This document shows positions 38,501-50,000 of a stretch of DNA of 64,000 bases, one piece after another. The stretch spans positions 11,736,800 to 11,800,799 of the forward strand of contig VZDJ01000219.1 of the NCBI GenBank assembly GCA_008694505.1, given 5' to 3'. Both the position numbers and the translations under genes were made by a program. This DNA is from Cyanoderma ruficeps. Its lineage: Eukaryota > Chordata > Aves > Passeriformes > Timaliidae. The notes under the pieces were generated by a model, which was not told the DNA's origin, did no database searches, and was given only the letters and a program-made list of their open reading frames with translations. Positions within the stretch are counted from its first letter, which is position 1. The number at the start of each line of letters is the position of its first letter.

Positions 38501-40359
38501 TCCTAAATTAGCTTTACCATAAATCTTTTAGGCTCTTAAATAAATAAGTAAATAACACTGCTCCCTTTTGCCCTCTTTTCTTTTTTTTCCTTTCTTTTTT
38601 TTTTTTTTTTAGCATGTAACTCTTCATCAGCCTCAAGCCCTTGGACTTCCCTGACAGCAGTAACAGGAGACCCGTTGAGTCTGAATTTTAAGGGTTTTGG
38701 TTGGGTTGGTTTTGTTGGTTTTTTTTTTTTTCTTTTCCCCTCTCAGCAGCAACTTGCTACTTTCAAACTTTGCACAAGGCTTTGGGTTGGTTTGCTTCCC
38801 TGCTTTCAAACGACATTATGATTTTAATGAAAACGGACTGGTTTCTGGAGAAGGCCGGAGCAAACTGGGATGGGGAGGCAGCTCGGCTGGGCGGTTTACA
38901 GCAGTTCAGAAGAAGGTTTTGTAAACAAACACGGCTCAGAGGTAGAAAAGCAAATACAGTGGGTGAAATTTGGCCTCCTCCAAAGGCGATGGCACAGCTC
39001 AATGGGGCCAGTATTTTCACATCCACACACAACTTTTCCTCCGGCAAGCACAAAACCAACAGAGACACAGGTAATGGAGAAAACAGCTCCAAAACTGCAT
39101 CATTGTTATTATTATTATTATTGTTGTTGTTGTTGTTGTTGAAGCAATTGGATGCTGTCAGGCATCCAATACAAGTAATGCCTGAGTAGAGGGAGCAAAC
39201 CCCCTGGCAGGTTTTCTGGCTAACAGAGACCTCCTGCCACTGCAATCTGCCCCAAGCACAGGGCAGCATCACGGCCCCCGAGCTGGCCCACAAGGGTCAC
39301 AGCCTCCCTCAGTGCTGATCAGGGCTCCTGCACAGCAAAACCTCAGAGAAACCACAGACACGAAGGTTTAGCTTTCTGCTATCCAGATATTTCACTTGTA
39401 AAACCTGGGGGAAAGAGTGGAAAATAAAAGGGAACTGGACAAGGTTGCAGGATTGGGCCACATGGGGCAAATAAGACAGTAAATTCCCCAAAAATCAGCG
39501 TCAGTGCTCCTCTGGCCACTTCCACAGGCCGTGATTTCAGTGAGGAGCCCAGGCTGGGCTGAGTGTGGCTGTTTCACAGGCAGAGCACTGAGCTCTGCAC
39601 CGGCAGCTCTGTCACGCCACACACAGGCTCACCTGAGTGACAGGAAGAGAAGCTGCTCCCCAGGAGGAAGAGATGCACACTCTTATTAAAAAGCAGAAAT
39701 GGAAGTCCCTCTGCTTGGCTTGAACCTCTCCCATTTATTTCCCACCCCAGCTAACTGCTCCAACACAGCAGCCACCTGATGCTGCTGGGGAAACAGCCAA
39801 ACCCTGAACCCCAACAGAGCTCACCCCGTGAACAACCTCCCCGAGGTGAGAAAGGGCTCCCAAAGCAAACCCAGGCCTCAATGTGGACCAAGGTGAAGAG
39901 AAAAGTCAGTCAAGAACTGCCAAAACTGTGGGCCAGATGTTGCCAACACTTCCAGGGCCAGCACAGGGAGCTCCAGCAGAGGTGCCCATCCCACTGCTGC
40001 TCATGTCTCTGCTAAGGGCTGAGCAAGGTGAGCTCTGAACTGAGGTCTGGGCTTCACTGGCAGATGCTTTTGGGACCTTCTCAAAGCCAGGGAAGACCCC
40101 TCCAGACAGGGAGAGCTGCTGTGTGACAGTCTTTGACATTGGAGCCACACCCCATCTACCTTTGTCCCTTCCTTCCTCCAGAAACGGGAGCATCAGATTT
40201 AAAAAAAAAAAAATCAAAGGGAAAACATTAATAAATAATAATCAAGATCATCTGCAGTTTTAATGATAAGCTATTTAATGAATTATAAAGTACCTATAAC
40301 TCAAAGTATGAGACTGTACATTGTCAAAACTGGCATTAAAGTGTATGGAGATAATTAGG
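38501..40359. other. Intron 6 block after the CpG island: no gene seen
   Basis: The island is followed by AT-rich TAAATAAATAAGTAAATAA and then two T-rich tracts that end in AG on the plus strand (near 38612 and 38748), which look like splice acceptors for a plus-strand transcript. Without donors or open exons this is weak. The triplet microsatellite at 39103 and an A run at 40200-40213 follow. Confidence 0.6.
39103..39141. repeat. Compound TTA/TTG microsatellite
   Basis: Thirteen triplets: one TTG, five TTA, then seven TTG. On the minus strand they read as an asparagine run in one frame, which is spurious. Confidence 0.95.
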
Positions 40360-40500
40360 CAATAATGACCTCCACAGAGGGCTTTTCCTGGGAATTAATG
40401 ACCAGTCGGGAGGAGCTGATGGCTCAAGGCACAAGCAAGGGCCATTAACCCCAGCTGGTCATTAATACTCAGGAAATGCCCAGCTCTGAGGCCATTATTG
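40360..40500. repeat. Long imperfect inverted duplication (51-nt arms)
   Basis: The left arm 40360-40410 and the reverse complement of the right arm 40450-40500 align without gaps over 51 positions with 39 matches by my count. The match includes a perfect 12-bp core ATTAATGACCAG (40394-40405 and 40455-40466) and a perfect CAATAATG end. The spacer is 39 nt and holds a further 5-bp pairing (ATGGC/GCCAT). In RNA this would fold into a 141-nt hairpin with one 6-nt internal loop. The arms contain homeodomain-like ATTAAT cores and a CAGCTG E-box (40452-40457). It could be an old hairpin-type repeat, a structured RNA or a duplicated enhancer module. Confidence 0.75.
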
Positions 40501-41194
40501 TGAGTATATGACAAAATAAAGGGGCAGCTATTACAAATATCTGAATTTGTGGGCTGATGGGAAAGGTGAGGCTTGCAGGTACCCGGGTCCATCCCATAGC
40601 CCTGGCACTCCTGCAACTGGGAATGCTCAGGAGGGCACCCCAATACAAACATTGGACACCTGACGCCAGGTCTGGGGGCTCTGCCAGCAAAACCAGAGCC
40701 TGTGAGGCATCTTTGCCACCACAAAGAGTTAAAAAAAACCACGAAACCAGAGGTTTTGTTTCAACTCAATTTTTAAATATTAAATCCTTGTGCTATTAGC
40801 AGCTCCACAGCCCAGGTCTCAGGCTCGTCTATCTAAGTGGCATGTCATGTAACAGAAGACACACTTTTGGGATCATCACAGCCAAACTCAGCCCCTGGAG
40901 CAGCCCTGGGCACTACTGGGAGCAGGATCCCAGGGGCAGAACAGCCTCATTTCATCCCAAACCCACAGGCACCTCTTCCCAAACTCGCCGTGACTTCAGG
41001 GGGAATTTGGAGGAAGAGGAGTGTCACCTTCTGCCGGGGCAAAACAAAAGCTGATGCACAGCTGGTCTCCCGTGCAGGACTTGCATCCTTCCTGCCACAC
41101 ACGGCACTGCGGCAACGGGCTGGAGCATCCACACAGAGCCGAACACCGAATCTCTCCCGTCCCCGGGAGGGCGTGGAAGAATTTGGGGAGACAA

Positions 41195-41204
41195 TCCCCT
41201 GGGA
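41195..41204. promoter_or_regulatory. Perfect EBF-type dyad TCCCCTGGGA
   Basis: This is the second perfect TCCCNNGGGA core I found. It lies in a locally GC- and CpG-richer stretch (about 41080-41480) with no repeats. EBF factors can regulate their own genes, so an autoregulatory site is possible. The match is also at the level expected by chance. Confidence 0.3.
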
Positions 41205-41599
41205 GCGATGCCCCGATTCCCCCTCCCCAGTGTAAACAGAGAGAGGAATTAGCTCGGGCTGCTTGGCTGGGTAATGAAGCCCAGCTGCCCGCTGCTCGCA
41301 GCCCTGTTCGCGCTGATGTCCCTGTCCCCTCCCCGACAGCCACCAAGGAACGGGGGATTTGTACCTCTGAAAGCTCGGAATCGACATCTCCATTTTCCCC
41401 CGGCCGGAGAGAGAGGGAGGGGAGGAGGTGTCCATCCCCCGGCACGGCGCCCACCCCGCTGCAATTATCCAGCCTTGTTCTAAATAAACCCGCAGGGCAG
41501 AGAAGGGACTTGATTTCCCACCACGGCCCCTCTGGTCATTTATTTACCCCAGTGCCATATTCCTGCTCCGAACACGCATCAGTGTGCCCGGGGGTGACA

Positions 41600-42330
41600 A
41601 CCCCGGAGCATTTTTGCCCTGTAGGATCACAGCAGACGCAAATTTTCACCTCCACAAACAAATCCATGATGGTTGTAAATATTTCCAAACGATTCTCTGC
41701 AGCGATCAGCGCTAATCACGCTGTTTGTGAGAACGCGGCAGCGATGCTTGTTGGCAAAAGAAAGGATCTCTAAGTTTCTTGCAATCTGGGAAGGAACCCA
41801 GAGCAGCTCAGCCGCAGCGTTTCTCCTCAACTGTTTACAATCGATCAGAAGGTTAAAAAAAAATAAAAAAATTAAGTATGCCACTGGCAATGTGGAGTTC
41901 CCAACAATTGTACATTAAAACCCGCTATTGCTCAGCACAGGAAAATCACTACATCAGGAAAATTAGTGCTTGTTAGTACATGTAATATTCAGAATCACGA
42001 GGAGAATAAAAGCAGCAATGCAGAAACTGTTATCAGCAGAGGGAAAATTATTCAAGTATGCATTTGAGTAATTCTGCATTTTAATTTAACCCTTTGAAAC
42101 ATTAATCAAACCATGGCTAATTATAGGAATTAAGGAATTAAACGATGGAATCTTCTAAAAGATATTATTTAAAAGGCAGTTTATACAATTACTTGTATAG
42201 ATGTTTGCTTTAAAGAGGGAAACATTTCTACTGTAATGAAAAGGGTCTTAGAAAATTAAATTAACAAGAGGGGACCAGGCTGATATGAAACTAAATTAGC
42301 ATCAAATGCAAATTACAGGGTACTTAATGG
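41600..42330. promoter_or_regulatory. Candidate conserved noncoding block
   Basis: Complex sequence without simple repeats. It retains CpGs in the first 230 bp (CAGCGATCAGCGCTAATCACG, GAACGCGGCAGCGATG) and then has dense TAAT/ATTA and ATGCAAAT words. The only interruption is a short A-rich run near 41850-41870. The enhancer role is inference from composition. Confidence 0.3.
42306..42313 (+). promoter_or_regulatory. POU octamer (ATGCAAAT)
   Basis: An exact octamer between TTAGCATCAA and TACAGGGTACTTAATGG. It lies in a repeat-free, TAAT-rich stretch (about 41900-42480) that looks like constrained noncoding DNA. Confidence 0.3.
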
Positions 42331-44512
42331 TAGAAACAGGTGCAGAGCAGGTCCCTAAATGAGATAAATGAATAAAACATCCCTCTGCACAAATGTGGAA
42401 GCTGACACAAAGTCAATGATATGAATAATTCAGCAGCCTCAACACTGCTGTTGAGGTCAGCTTTCCTTGACCTTTGAAACAGGAAGTAAAATTCTGTCCA
42501 AATTTGAGTGACTGGAAATGCAGCAGTTATTTGGTTGGGGGGGGTGGTGGTGGAAATAAAATTAAATTAAAAAGAAACCAAACAGAAAATCCAGATGAAA
42601 AAAAGAGAAAACCAACAAACCGAAGCCACCAAAAATACAAATCCACTGTAAGCATGTGAAAATGTATATAACATATATGAGAGATTTTAGGTCACAGTAT
42701 GATCTAAACATGTTCAGAACTAAATGGTTTCATCTTTCAAAAAATAATTTAGTTGTGCTAAAGGGGATATTAATAGAGTCAAAGTCATTGTATCCCAGGC
42801 ATTAAAGAAATCAAGTCATTTATAAGTAGCTGCTCAAAGTTCAGTGACCAGTCATGTTCTTTGCAATAAACTTTTTTAAAAGGAACAGAAAGAATTTCTT
42901 TTCTTGACTTTTTACTTAAGCTACCAGTTTAGTCACTATTGCATTTCAAACACTGAGAAATCACGATTTAAACTATAAACCAACCTAACAATACTGTGCA
43001 GAAACACAACGTGCAGGAGTGTGAGAGAACCTTGAGAGTAGAAAATCTACATGTAAATGCATTTTATATTGATATCTCAAAATGTAAATAAACCCTAGAA
43101 ACAAACACTTGTATCCCAAAGAATGAATACTTCTCTCTTAAAGAGACAGAAATATGAAGCAGCGGCCTTAAAGCCAGTGGAATATCTCTGAATTTACATC
43201 CTTATAACTAAATGAAGACGATTTCTGTGCCTTTCCCTATGACAAAATACTCAGCTAAAATCACAGATCATGTAATTTCTGACTACATGTATGGTCCTAA
43301 TTTTAAACTGAATTTGGCACTTCAACAGATTAATAACATATGACAAATAATTAATTTCTTCAAACTGGAAGAAAGGAAGAACATCACCCCTGCAGCTTGT
43401 CTTCTAGGGCAACAAAAGATGTTAAGATAAGTTATCTCTGCTCTTCCCTGTGTTGCATTAATCTCTCTTTACCTCCTTACCTGTCATCTGCAGAACTTGT
43501 ATCTATTATAGTTATTTGGATTGACTTCTACTAATTAATTTTGTTTTCTCTGTTTTAGGCAGGGGGAGGCAGGAATGGGACTGCAAGGGTGCACCTCCGC
43601 CTCCAGAAACTTTGGTGAGGAGTTCAGGCCAGCCCCAGCAGCAGCCACTCTGGAGATGCATATTAATGAGATAAACAAAATAAAACCCCAGCCCTGGTAA
43701 ATCCTAATCCCTCGTGGGCCAGGCGGCAGGGGCAGTTTGGGGGCTGAGCTGGGGCTCTGCTCAGCACTGGGGTCTCTGTGCAAAGTGGCTCCCTCCAAAC
43801 GCTGGCTCTGAGAGCCCAGCTGGTTCTCATTTCCAACAACCAGTTTCTCTATCCCCAAGTGCTAAAGAAAATAATCCCAGCAATCCATGACTACACGCTT
43901 TCACAGGGACAGCAGTGAGAATTTGATTGTAGAGATAATTAAAGTCATTCCTGAAACTTGCAAGGAAAAGAAGCCGGGGGGGGAGAGGAGGGGGCCAACA
44001 GGGATAGCGATGCTCATGTTTAGCTCGTGTTTAAATTGAACTAAGCTTGGAAAAGTGGGGGCACACACACTACTTTTGGGGAATTTGTTTTCCTGAAATT
44101 TCTGTCTTCTTCACCCTAACAGTTACAATTTGCAAAGAAAATGTAATAGACTGTGGCAAGTAGGAAGATTAGGATGAGGTTTGGAGCCTAGCTGTTCCTA
44201 ATTTGGGAAGGGTATCCAGAGGGAAATGCTTTCACATTCTGGTAAACTTGAATAAAATTACATACAGCCACTTCGATTAGAAGGGTTTAAAGGGAAATGA
44301 TACCATAAAAGCAATAAACCCCACTGCTATCTGCTTCAAACACTGAAAACATCTTTTTAAAATTAATGTTTCCTGCAGCCCTGCCATGAGTTAGGTCTGA
44401 AATAATTTTAATATTAACAACACTCAGGAGCAGGTCAATCTAGAGCCAATCACACGACTGCATTAGTCTTCTACATCTTTCCAAATGTCCTCTGCATCTT
44501 TCCAAAACAGTG

Positions 44513-44553
44513 GAGTAATTTACACCACTCCAGCTGGTGTAAATCAGCAGGGT
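44513..44553. repeat. Palindromic segment with ATTTACACCA arms
   Basis: ATTTACACCA and its exact reverse complement TGGTGTAAAT are separated by 7 nt and followed by CAGCAGGG. The segment resembles the GGAGTTACTCC-GATTTACACCAG-GTGTAAAT vocabulary of the suspected old amniote palindromic repeat. A shorter partial match (CAATTTACACCAGCTGAG) lies near 28790-28807. Confidence 0.45.
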
Positions 44554-47023
44554 GTCCCTGGCATCAGGAGAGATGGGAAGCACTGGCCTCACTGAAAAAT
44601 AATCACAATGATGATGATTAAAAGGAAAAAAAAAAAACCAACCCACACACACAAAAAAACCCAAAACCCAAACAACAAAAATAAAAACTTGCTCCCAGCA
44701 AAGCTAAATTGTGCAACCCCCGTGTCACACGTCTGCTCTGACCCTCGTCATCTTGAAATGGGTGTGAAATTCAGAGATGGAGAGAAAGAGTTTAAAGCAC
44801 TTGTAATCTCTCCGTCTGCACTATCTGCCTTGAGCAGGAAGGAGGGATCCGCTCAATGAGAGCTATTCAGGGCCTCTCAATTAACCTGATTAGTTCAGCA
44901 CGCTGCTCTCATGAATGACACCTTATCTTGGAAATGAAGGAAAAAGAACTTCCTTCCTTCTGGAGATAGAGGCAGCCCCTAAAGCGGCGCCCACGGGCCG
45001 GGTCCCCATCACCCCAGGGAGCTGCTTTGGGGGTGGCAGGGCCAGGCAGCCCAGGTGGCCCAGGCAGGGAGGGGATCCCCCTCTTTGAGGCCCATCCAGG
45101 CACATGATGGGATTTGGTGGCAGGGGAACCCTCCCGGGGGCAGCCGCAGGTACCGCGACCCCCGGGGACGCTGCGGAGTGTCGGAGTCTGGAACTCGTTT
45201 CATAGGTGACAGATTAATGAGCAATAACTGGGTTACCATGGCAAAAAGCATTCCCAAAATTCTCTTTTGTTTCCCCAAGAATAGTCTCCCTATTTTTTTT
45301 CCCCTCCACTCTGCAATAACACCAATATTAACTAACAGGGTGTTATTCTTTCAAGTGCGGATGTCAACAAGGCTGATTGTTACACACAAACTCCAAGGAT
45401 TAATCAGGGAAAAGAGGTAGCTCAATTACAATTATAATGCTGAAAACTCAAATTTATGAATGGCCAGCCAACTTTGAAGACATTTATCAGGGAAATTCCA
45501 ATGACTTCAAAAGTATTAATGTACTAATGAAACATTAGGGCATGATGTATTAATGCTCTTGTAATTTCTGACAAATTGAGTTACCATTGTCACAGCAGGG
45601 CAATCCTTCAGGAAAAAAAAAAAAAAAAGGAAAGTTCCTCTCTCCTGCCACGTGGTACACGACAGATGACAATTTATGTACACATAATGGGGTTCAGCGA
45701 GAAGTTCTCCTCCTACACCACAGTACTGTTTATTCCATTTTTCAGAACGCCAGAGCTATTATGGAGCTCACTGTGCTTTAAAAAAAAAGCCCAGGGATTG
45801 TCTTGCCTAAACAACTCCATAGGGCAGAGACTCTCCCATTGTGCATCCTCACTCAGCAGCCTCAGAGTGCAGCAGGGCCCAGTAACACCAAGCCATGGTA
45901 CCAAAAGAAAGGCCCAGAAAGAAGAAAAAAAGCTTTACCGAGCTGCTTTTAGCACATAGACCCCAGCACGACAAACAAATTCTGCCCCAGACCACAGAAA
46001 ACTCCAGGGCACCCGTTTGTAACACAGCTGAATTTCCTCGTTTTTCTTTAAAAAAGGGTAAATCCTGATCCAAGCTGTGGGTCCTTTCCTTCTCTTGCCT
46101 GCAAAACCCCCAGAAAGATATTCCAGCGTGTAGAGTCCCCTCTGCAGCCAAATCCCAGCTCATGCAGGACTGTGCCAGAGATGTGCAGGCACCTGGAGCA
46201 GCTGGGAGGAGAAGCGACCATCAAATCTTAATAGCTCTGAGTGTAGCTAATTTTATTCTTCTTTCAGAGCAAAGAACTTTATAATGAATACAGAATACAT
46301 TTCTCCTCTCCTTGTGTCATCTTTCTACAAAATTTGAACTAGGTAAAGTGGTTTTTAACATCCACTTATCAAAGTGACTTAACATCTGGGAAGTCAGCCA
46401 ATGGTTATGTAGTGATGCAGATGCCAAAAAATCCAACCGAAGGATTATATTGAAGGAATTTACAGAGGAGACCTGACTCAACTGGGTGGAAGTTGATGGT
46501 TGTCCTGGTCAGGAGAGCCTGAGAGTCTCTCTGCAAAACCATGGATAAAAATTAAGGAAAAGTATTGTGTTTTAAATAGCTTATTTTTAACCCATTGTAG
46601 ACAATGGCTGTATCCTGCACCAGGGACTTTTTCCAAAGGCAGATTTTGGAATCAACAGATGAATAGTTTGGCAAAGTCCAAAAGGAGATGAACAGAAAAG
46701 GATTTTCTGCCTCTGACAGTCATTGAGACAACACTAAGAGATAGATCATTTTTTGATTGCTAGAAACTCACATTGGAATATTAAATCTTTCTAACATATA
46801 GTTATATAAAATTAATCAGTTCCAGGGTCACAATCATGTCATTCCAGGATGTCTTCTCTTTTTTTTTTAATTCATCTTTGAAAAACATGACCTAAACATT
46901 CAGCTAATTGAATTATGTGTTTAGCTGAATGTTTGCAACTCTGATTAGAAAGTCAAGGTGAGAGGAGCACTAGGAAAACCCAAGAATCAAGCAAGCCTAT
47001 ATGACCCTGGCATTGTAGCATCA

Positions 47024-47065
47024 CCTTTTTTTTTTTTTTTTTTNNTTTTTTTTTTTTTTTTTTTT
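47024..47065. other. Poly-T run interrupted by an assembly gap
   Basis: About 40 T with two unresolved bases at 47044-47045. The true length is unknown. Similar words flank it: GTAGCATCACC before and GTAGCACCATT after. Confidence 0.9.
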
Positions 47066-50000
47066 GGTAGCACCATTTTTCATCTCCTTTTAGCCCAGCA
47101 TGGGGCTGAAAGAATTAAAGAAAACAATGAAAGAACAACTGAGTGTACAGGGTAGGATTTACTGGCATTTACTTTTAATTCTATGGTCCTTTGCTCAGTG
47201 GCTTATCAGCCCTATGTCAGCCCTTTTTCCTCCTTTATATTTCATGAGGGGACCCACATGCTGGTACTGAGAGACAGAGCCCAAGTGTCTGTAAGCTTTT
47301 TGTCAGGTAAAAAAGAGAAGAAAAAGGAAAGGAACAAGAGGAAAAGCAAAGCTAAGAGGCATCTATTAGATGTCACTAGGCTTTTGTATTCATGTCAATG
47401 ATTCAGGATTAGAGTATTTGAAATAATCTTATTGAGAGAACTCAAAAGCCCCACAGAGGGAAAGCCTGCTCGGTAGCATATGGCAGAGCAGCAGACAATA
47501 TCTTATTAAGGATGTGTTAGCTAACACCATTACTTTTTATATTACATTACTGAACTCTGGTGCCTCAGCCCGTTAGCGAGATGCCGTAGTTGTGGAATGC
47601 CAGACTGGGCGAGTGGTTACAAACCCAAAAAAGATTTGGCCAGACCACCTGGCAGGGCAGGGAAGGGGGTGGCAGTGGGATGCTGCTCCCTCAGCCCTCC
47701 CCGGAGCCCTGGGAAGGGGAAATGATGTCCCCAAAGCAAGGGGACGGCACCCAGTGTCCTCCCAGCCTCCCCACCTCGCTCCCCCCGCTTCAGGTCACCT
47801 CCTCTGGGAAAAACAGAGGGCAGCTGCTGCTCCAGCCCCAACAAAAAATCCCAAACTACTGCCAGACTCCGCTTCTTGTCAGATGAAGGGAGTTTAATTT
47901 TGTTATAGTGAATGCTGTTAGTCTAAAAATCTTTCTTTGCTCTTGGACAAAAGCTTGTAATTGGAGAAATAGCTCTTTTTAAAGTTATCTTCATCTGCCT
48001 ACACCTTTAGAGGCAGCAAGAAACCAAAGACAAAACAGCACTGTTCATAGTATTTCAATGATTGCTCTGAAAAGCTCTATATCTGGGTCACCTTACTACA
48101 GTCCAGTATATCATTTCAGTGACTTGATATAAAGCCTTTTAATAACTAATTTCATATTATTCACGTATTAACAGCAACAAAATTCATATTCACATTTCCC
48201 ATTTCCAGACGCTGTTTTTAAAAAGCAGGTAGGAATAAATTATTCCTTCCACTTTAAAAAGGAAAAAAACCCTCAGAAATACTGTCCTTAGCAAAAAAAA
48301 GTAAACACCCAGTTGATACAGTAATATATTCTGATCACAAACTACCTATGCAAAGTTGCTAATGTGACACACTGGCAACTTTGTATGGGCTTTCTGTACT
48401 TTTCCAGAACTGTTGCAGAAAAAATATCACGATGTTACAGGGAAGGAGGAAAATTCATACCAGCATTTCCCACTACTACTACAGACACTTGGTGCCTTCC
48501 AAGGACAGCGTTAAAACCATTTCTAGAAACTTAGTCACGATTTGCACAATAACCTACAAGTGTTTCTTACTCTCTTTTAACTTTATTAGTTAGATGTTGT
48601 ATTAAAATTAAATGCTTCCAGCAGGCAGAAGTGCCCGTGAATTTAACATAGTTATTTTAATAATTTTAATAAGTGTGGCAAATTACTTATAACAATACAT
48701 TTTGGCAGCTGGAACATGCAAACCTTCATGAAAACTCATGTGAAGGAAGCTACTCACACACATCAGCTCCTGCAGAATAAAGCTTGGGTCGTGTTTTTAT
48801 CCAGTAAACACTGGGACAGAGCTGAGATACATTTCTCACGTTCAGAAGAATTTTAGCTAATCTGCATTAAAACTGAGGATGATCTTTGCAAATACATTTC
48901 CCCATTGCTCTTATTCATGTATGCATTCCCACTGCGACAGCGAATATGGAAATAAATCAGGTGTTAAGATGGAAGAGGAAATTTATCCCCTCCAGAAACT
49001 ATGTGTGTGTATATATATTCATATGAGAAAAAGACAGGGGTTTCCTCCCCCCCCAGAAAATCCCCACTCTTGAGAGAGAAGAGCTGGCACGGAGCTGCAT
49101 GGAGCCAGGGAGCCCACTGTGCCCAGCACATCCTCCCTGCAGCAGGACACGCTTTGAAGGAGGAGTTCATATCAAGAAATCAATAGGTACCAAGAGCACA
49201 TTTGAAGTTTTGTGACAAAAAAACCACAAAGGGACGGATCACCCTGCCAGGCCCTGGGCTCCTACTGGCACCAGAGCATTCAGAGCTTTCCTGGTGCTGC
49301 AGGAGGTCACTGCACAAAACTTTTTAAAGCACCTCCAACCTCAGATACCCAAATCCTGCCACCAGAACGGAGCAGCAGAGTAATCTATGAGGTCTCAGTT
49401 AGATTCCTTTGCACAAATAAAATCCACAGGGTCTTCAGGATGGACTTTGAGGACTAAAACAAACCAATTCTGTCTCCTAAAATTGTTAACCCTTGCAGAG
49501 CAGGAGATTTTTCAGGAAGAGCCCAAGGAACTTACTGACATGGACACGCTGACCTTGGCCTTGGTCATGTGTGCACTCAAGTCACAGCTGGCCAAACCCG
49601 TGGCTATGGGTGAGCACTAACAGTCAAATGGCAAAAGTAGCAATCCTGTCTTCAGTTCCCCCCATCCCCAGGATATTCAACACAAGCTTTTTAGTCTCCC
49701 TGGAAAAAATTTCAATTTTTACTCTGCATCAGGAGAACCATTTCTCTTCAGGAATGGGATCATCTCCCTGCTTAGAAATTAGCGAGCATTCAGCACAATG
49801 AGCCTGCTTTGCAATAGAAGCCTCTGCTACACCACCAATGACATTAAATAGTAATAATCAAGCATAAGATCACCGTTAACTAAAGCCCCAAACACTAGCT
49901 GTGGATTCAAAAGGCATCACTGAGAGAAGCAAGTAACTATTAGAGCAGTGTGAAATGTTTGCAGTGAAACCCAAAACCACATAAGACTTCCTTGGTTTGG

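Noticed and set aside
38763..39293. 176-codon minus-strand frame with an asparagine run
   Set aside because: The run is the TTA/TTG microsatellite; the rest has no recognisable domain or splice context.
43535..43858. Possible plus-strand exon after a TTTTCTCTGTTTTAG acceptor-like tract near 43545-43559
   Set aside because: No donor, no recognisable protein, and opposite to the host gene; acceptor-like tracts are common in introns.
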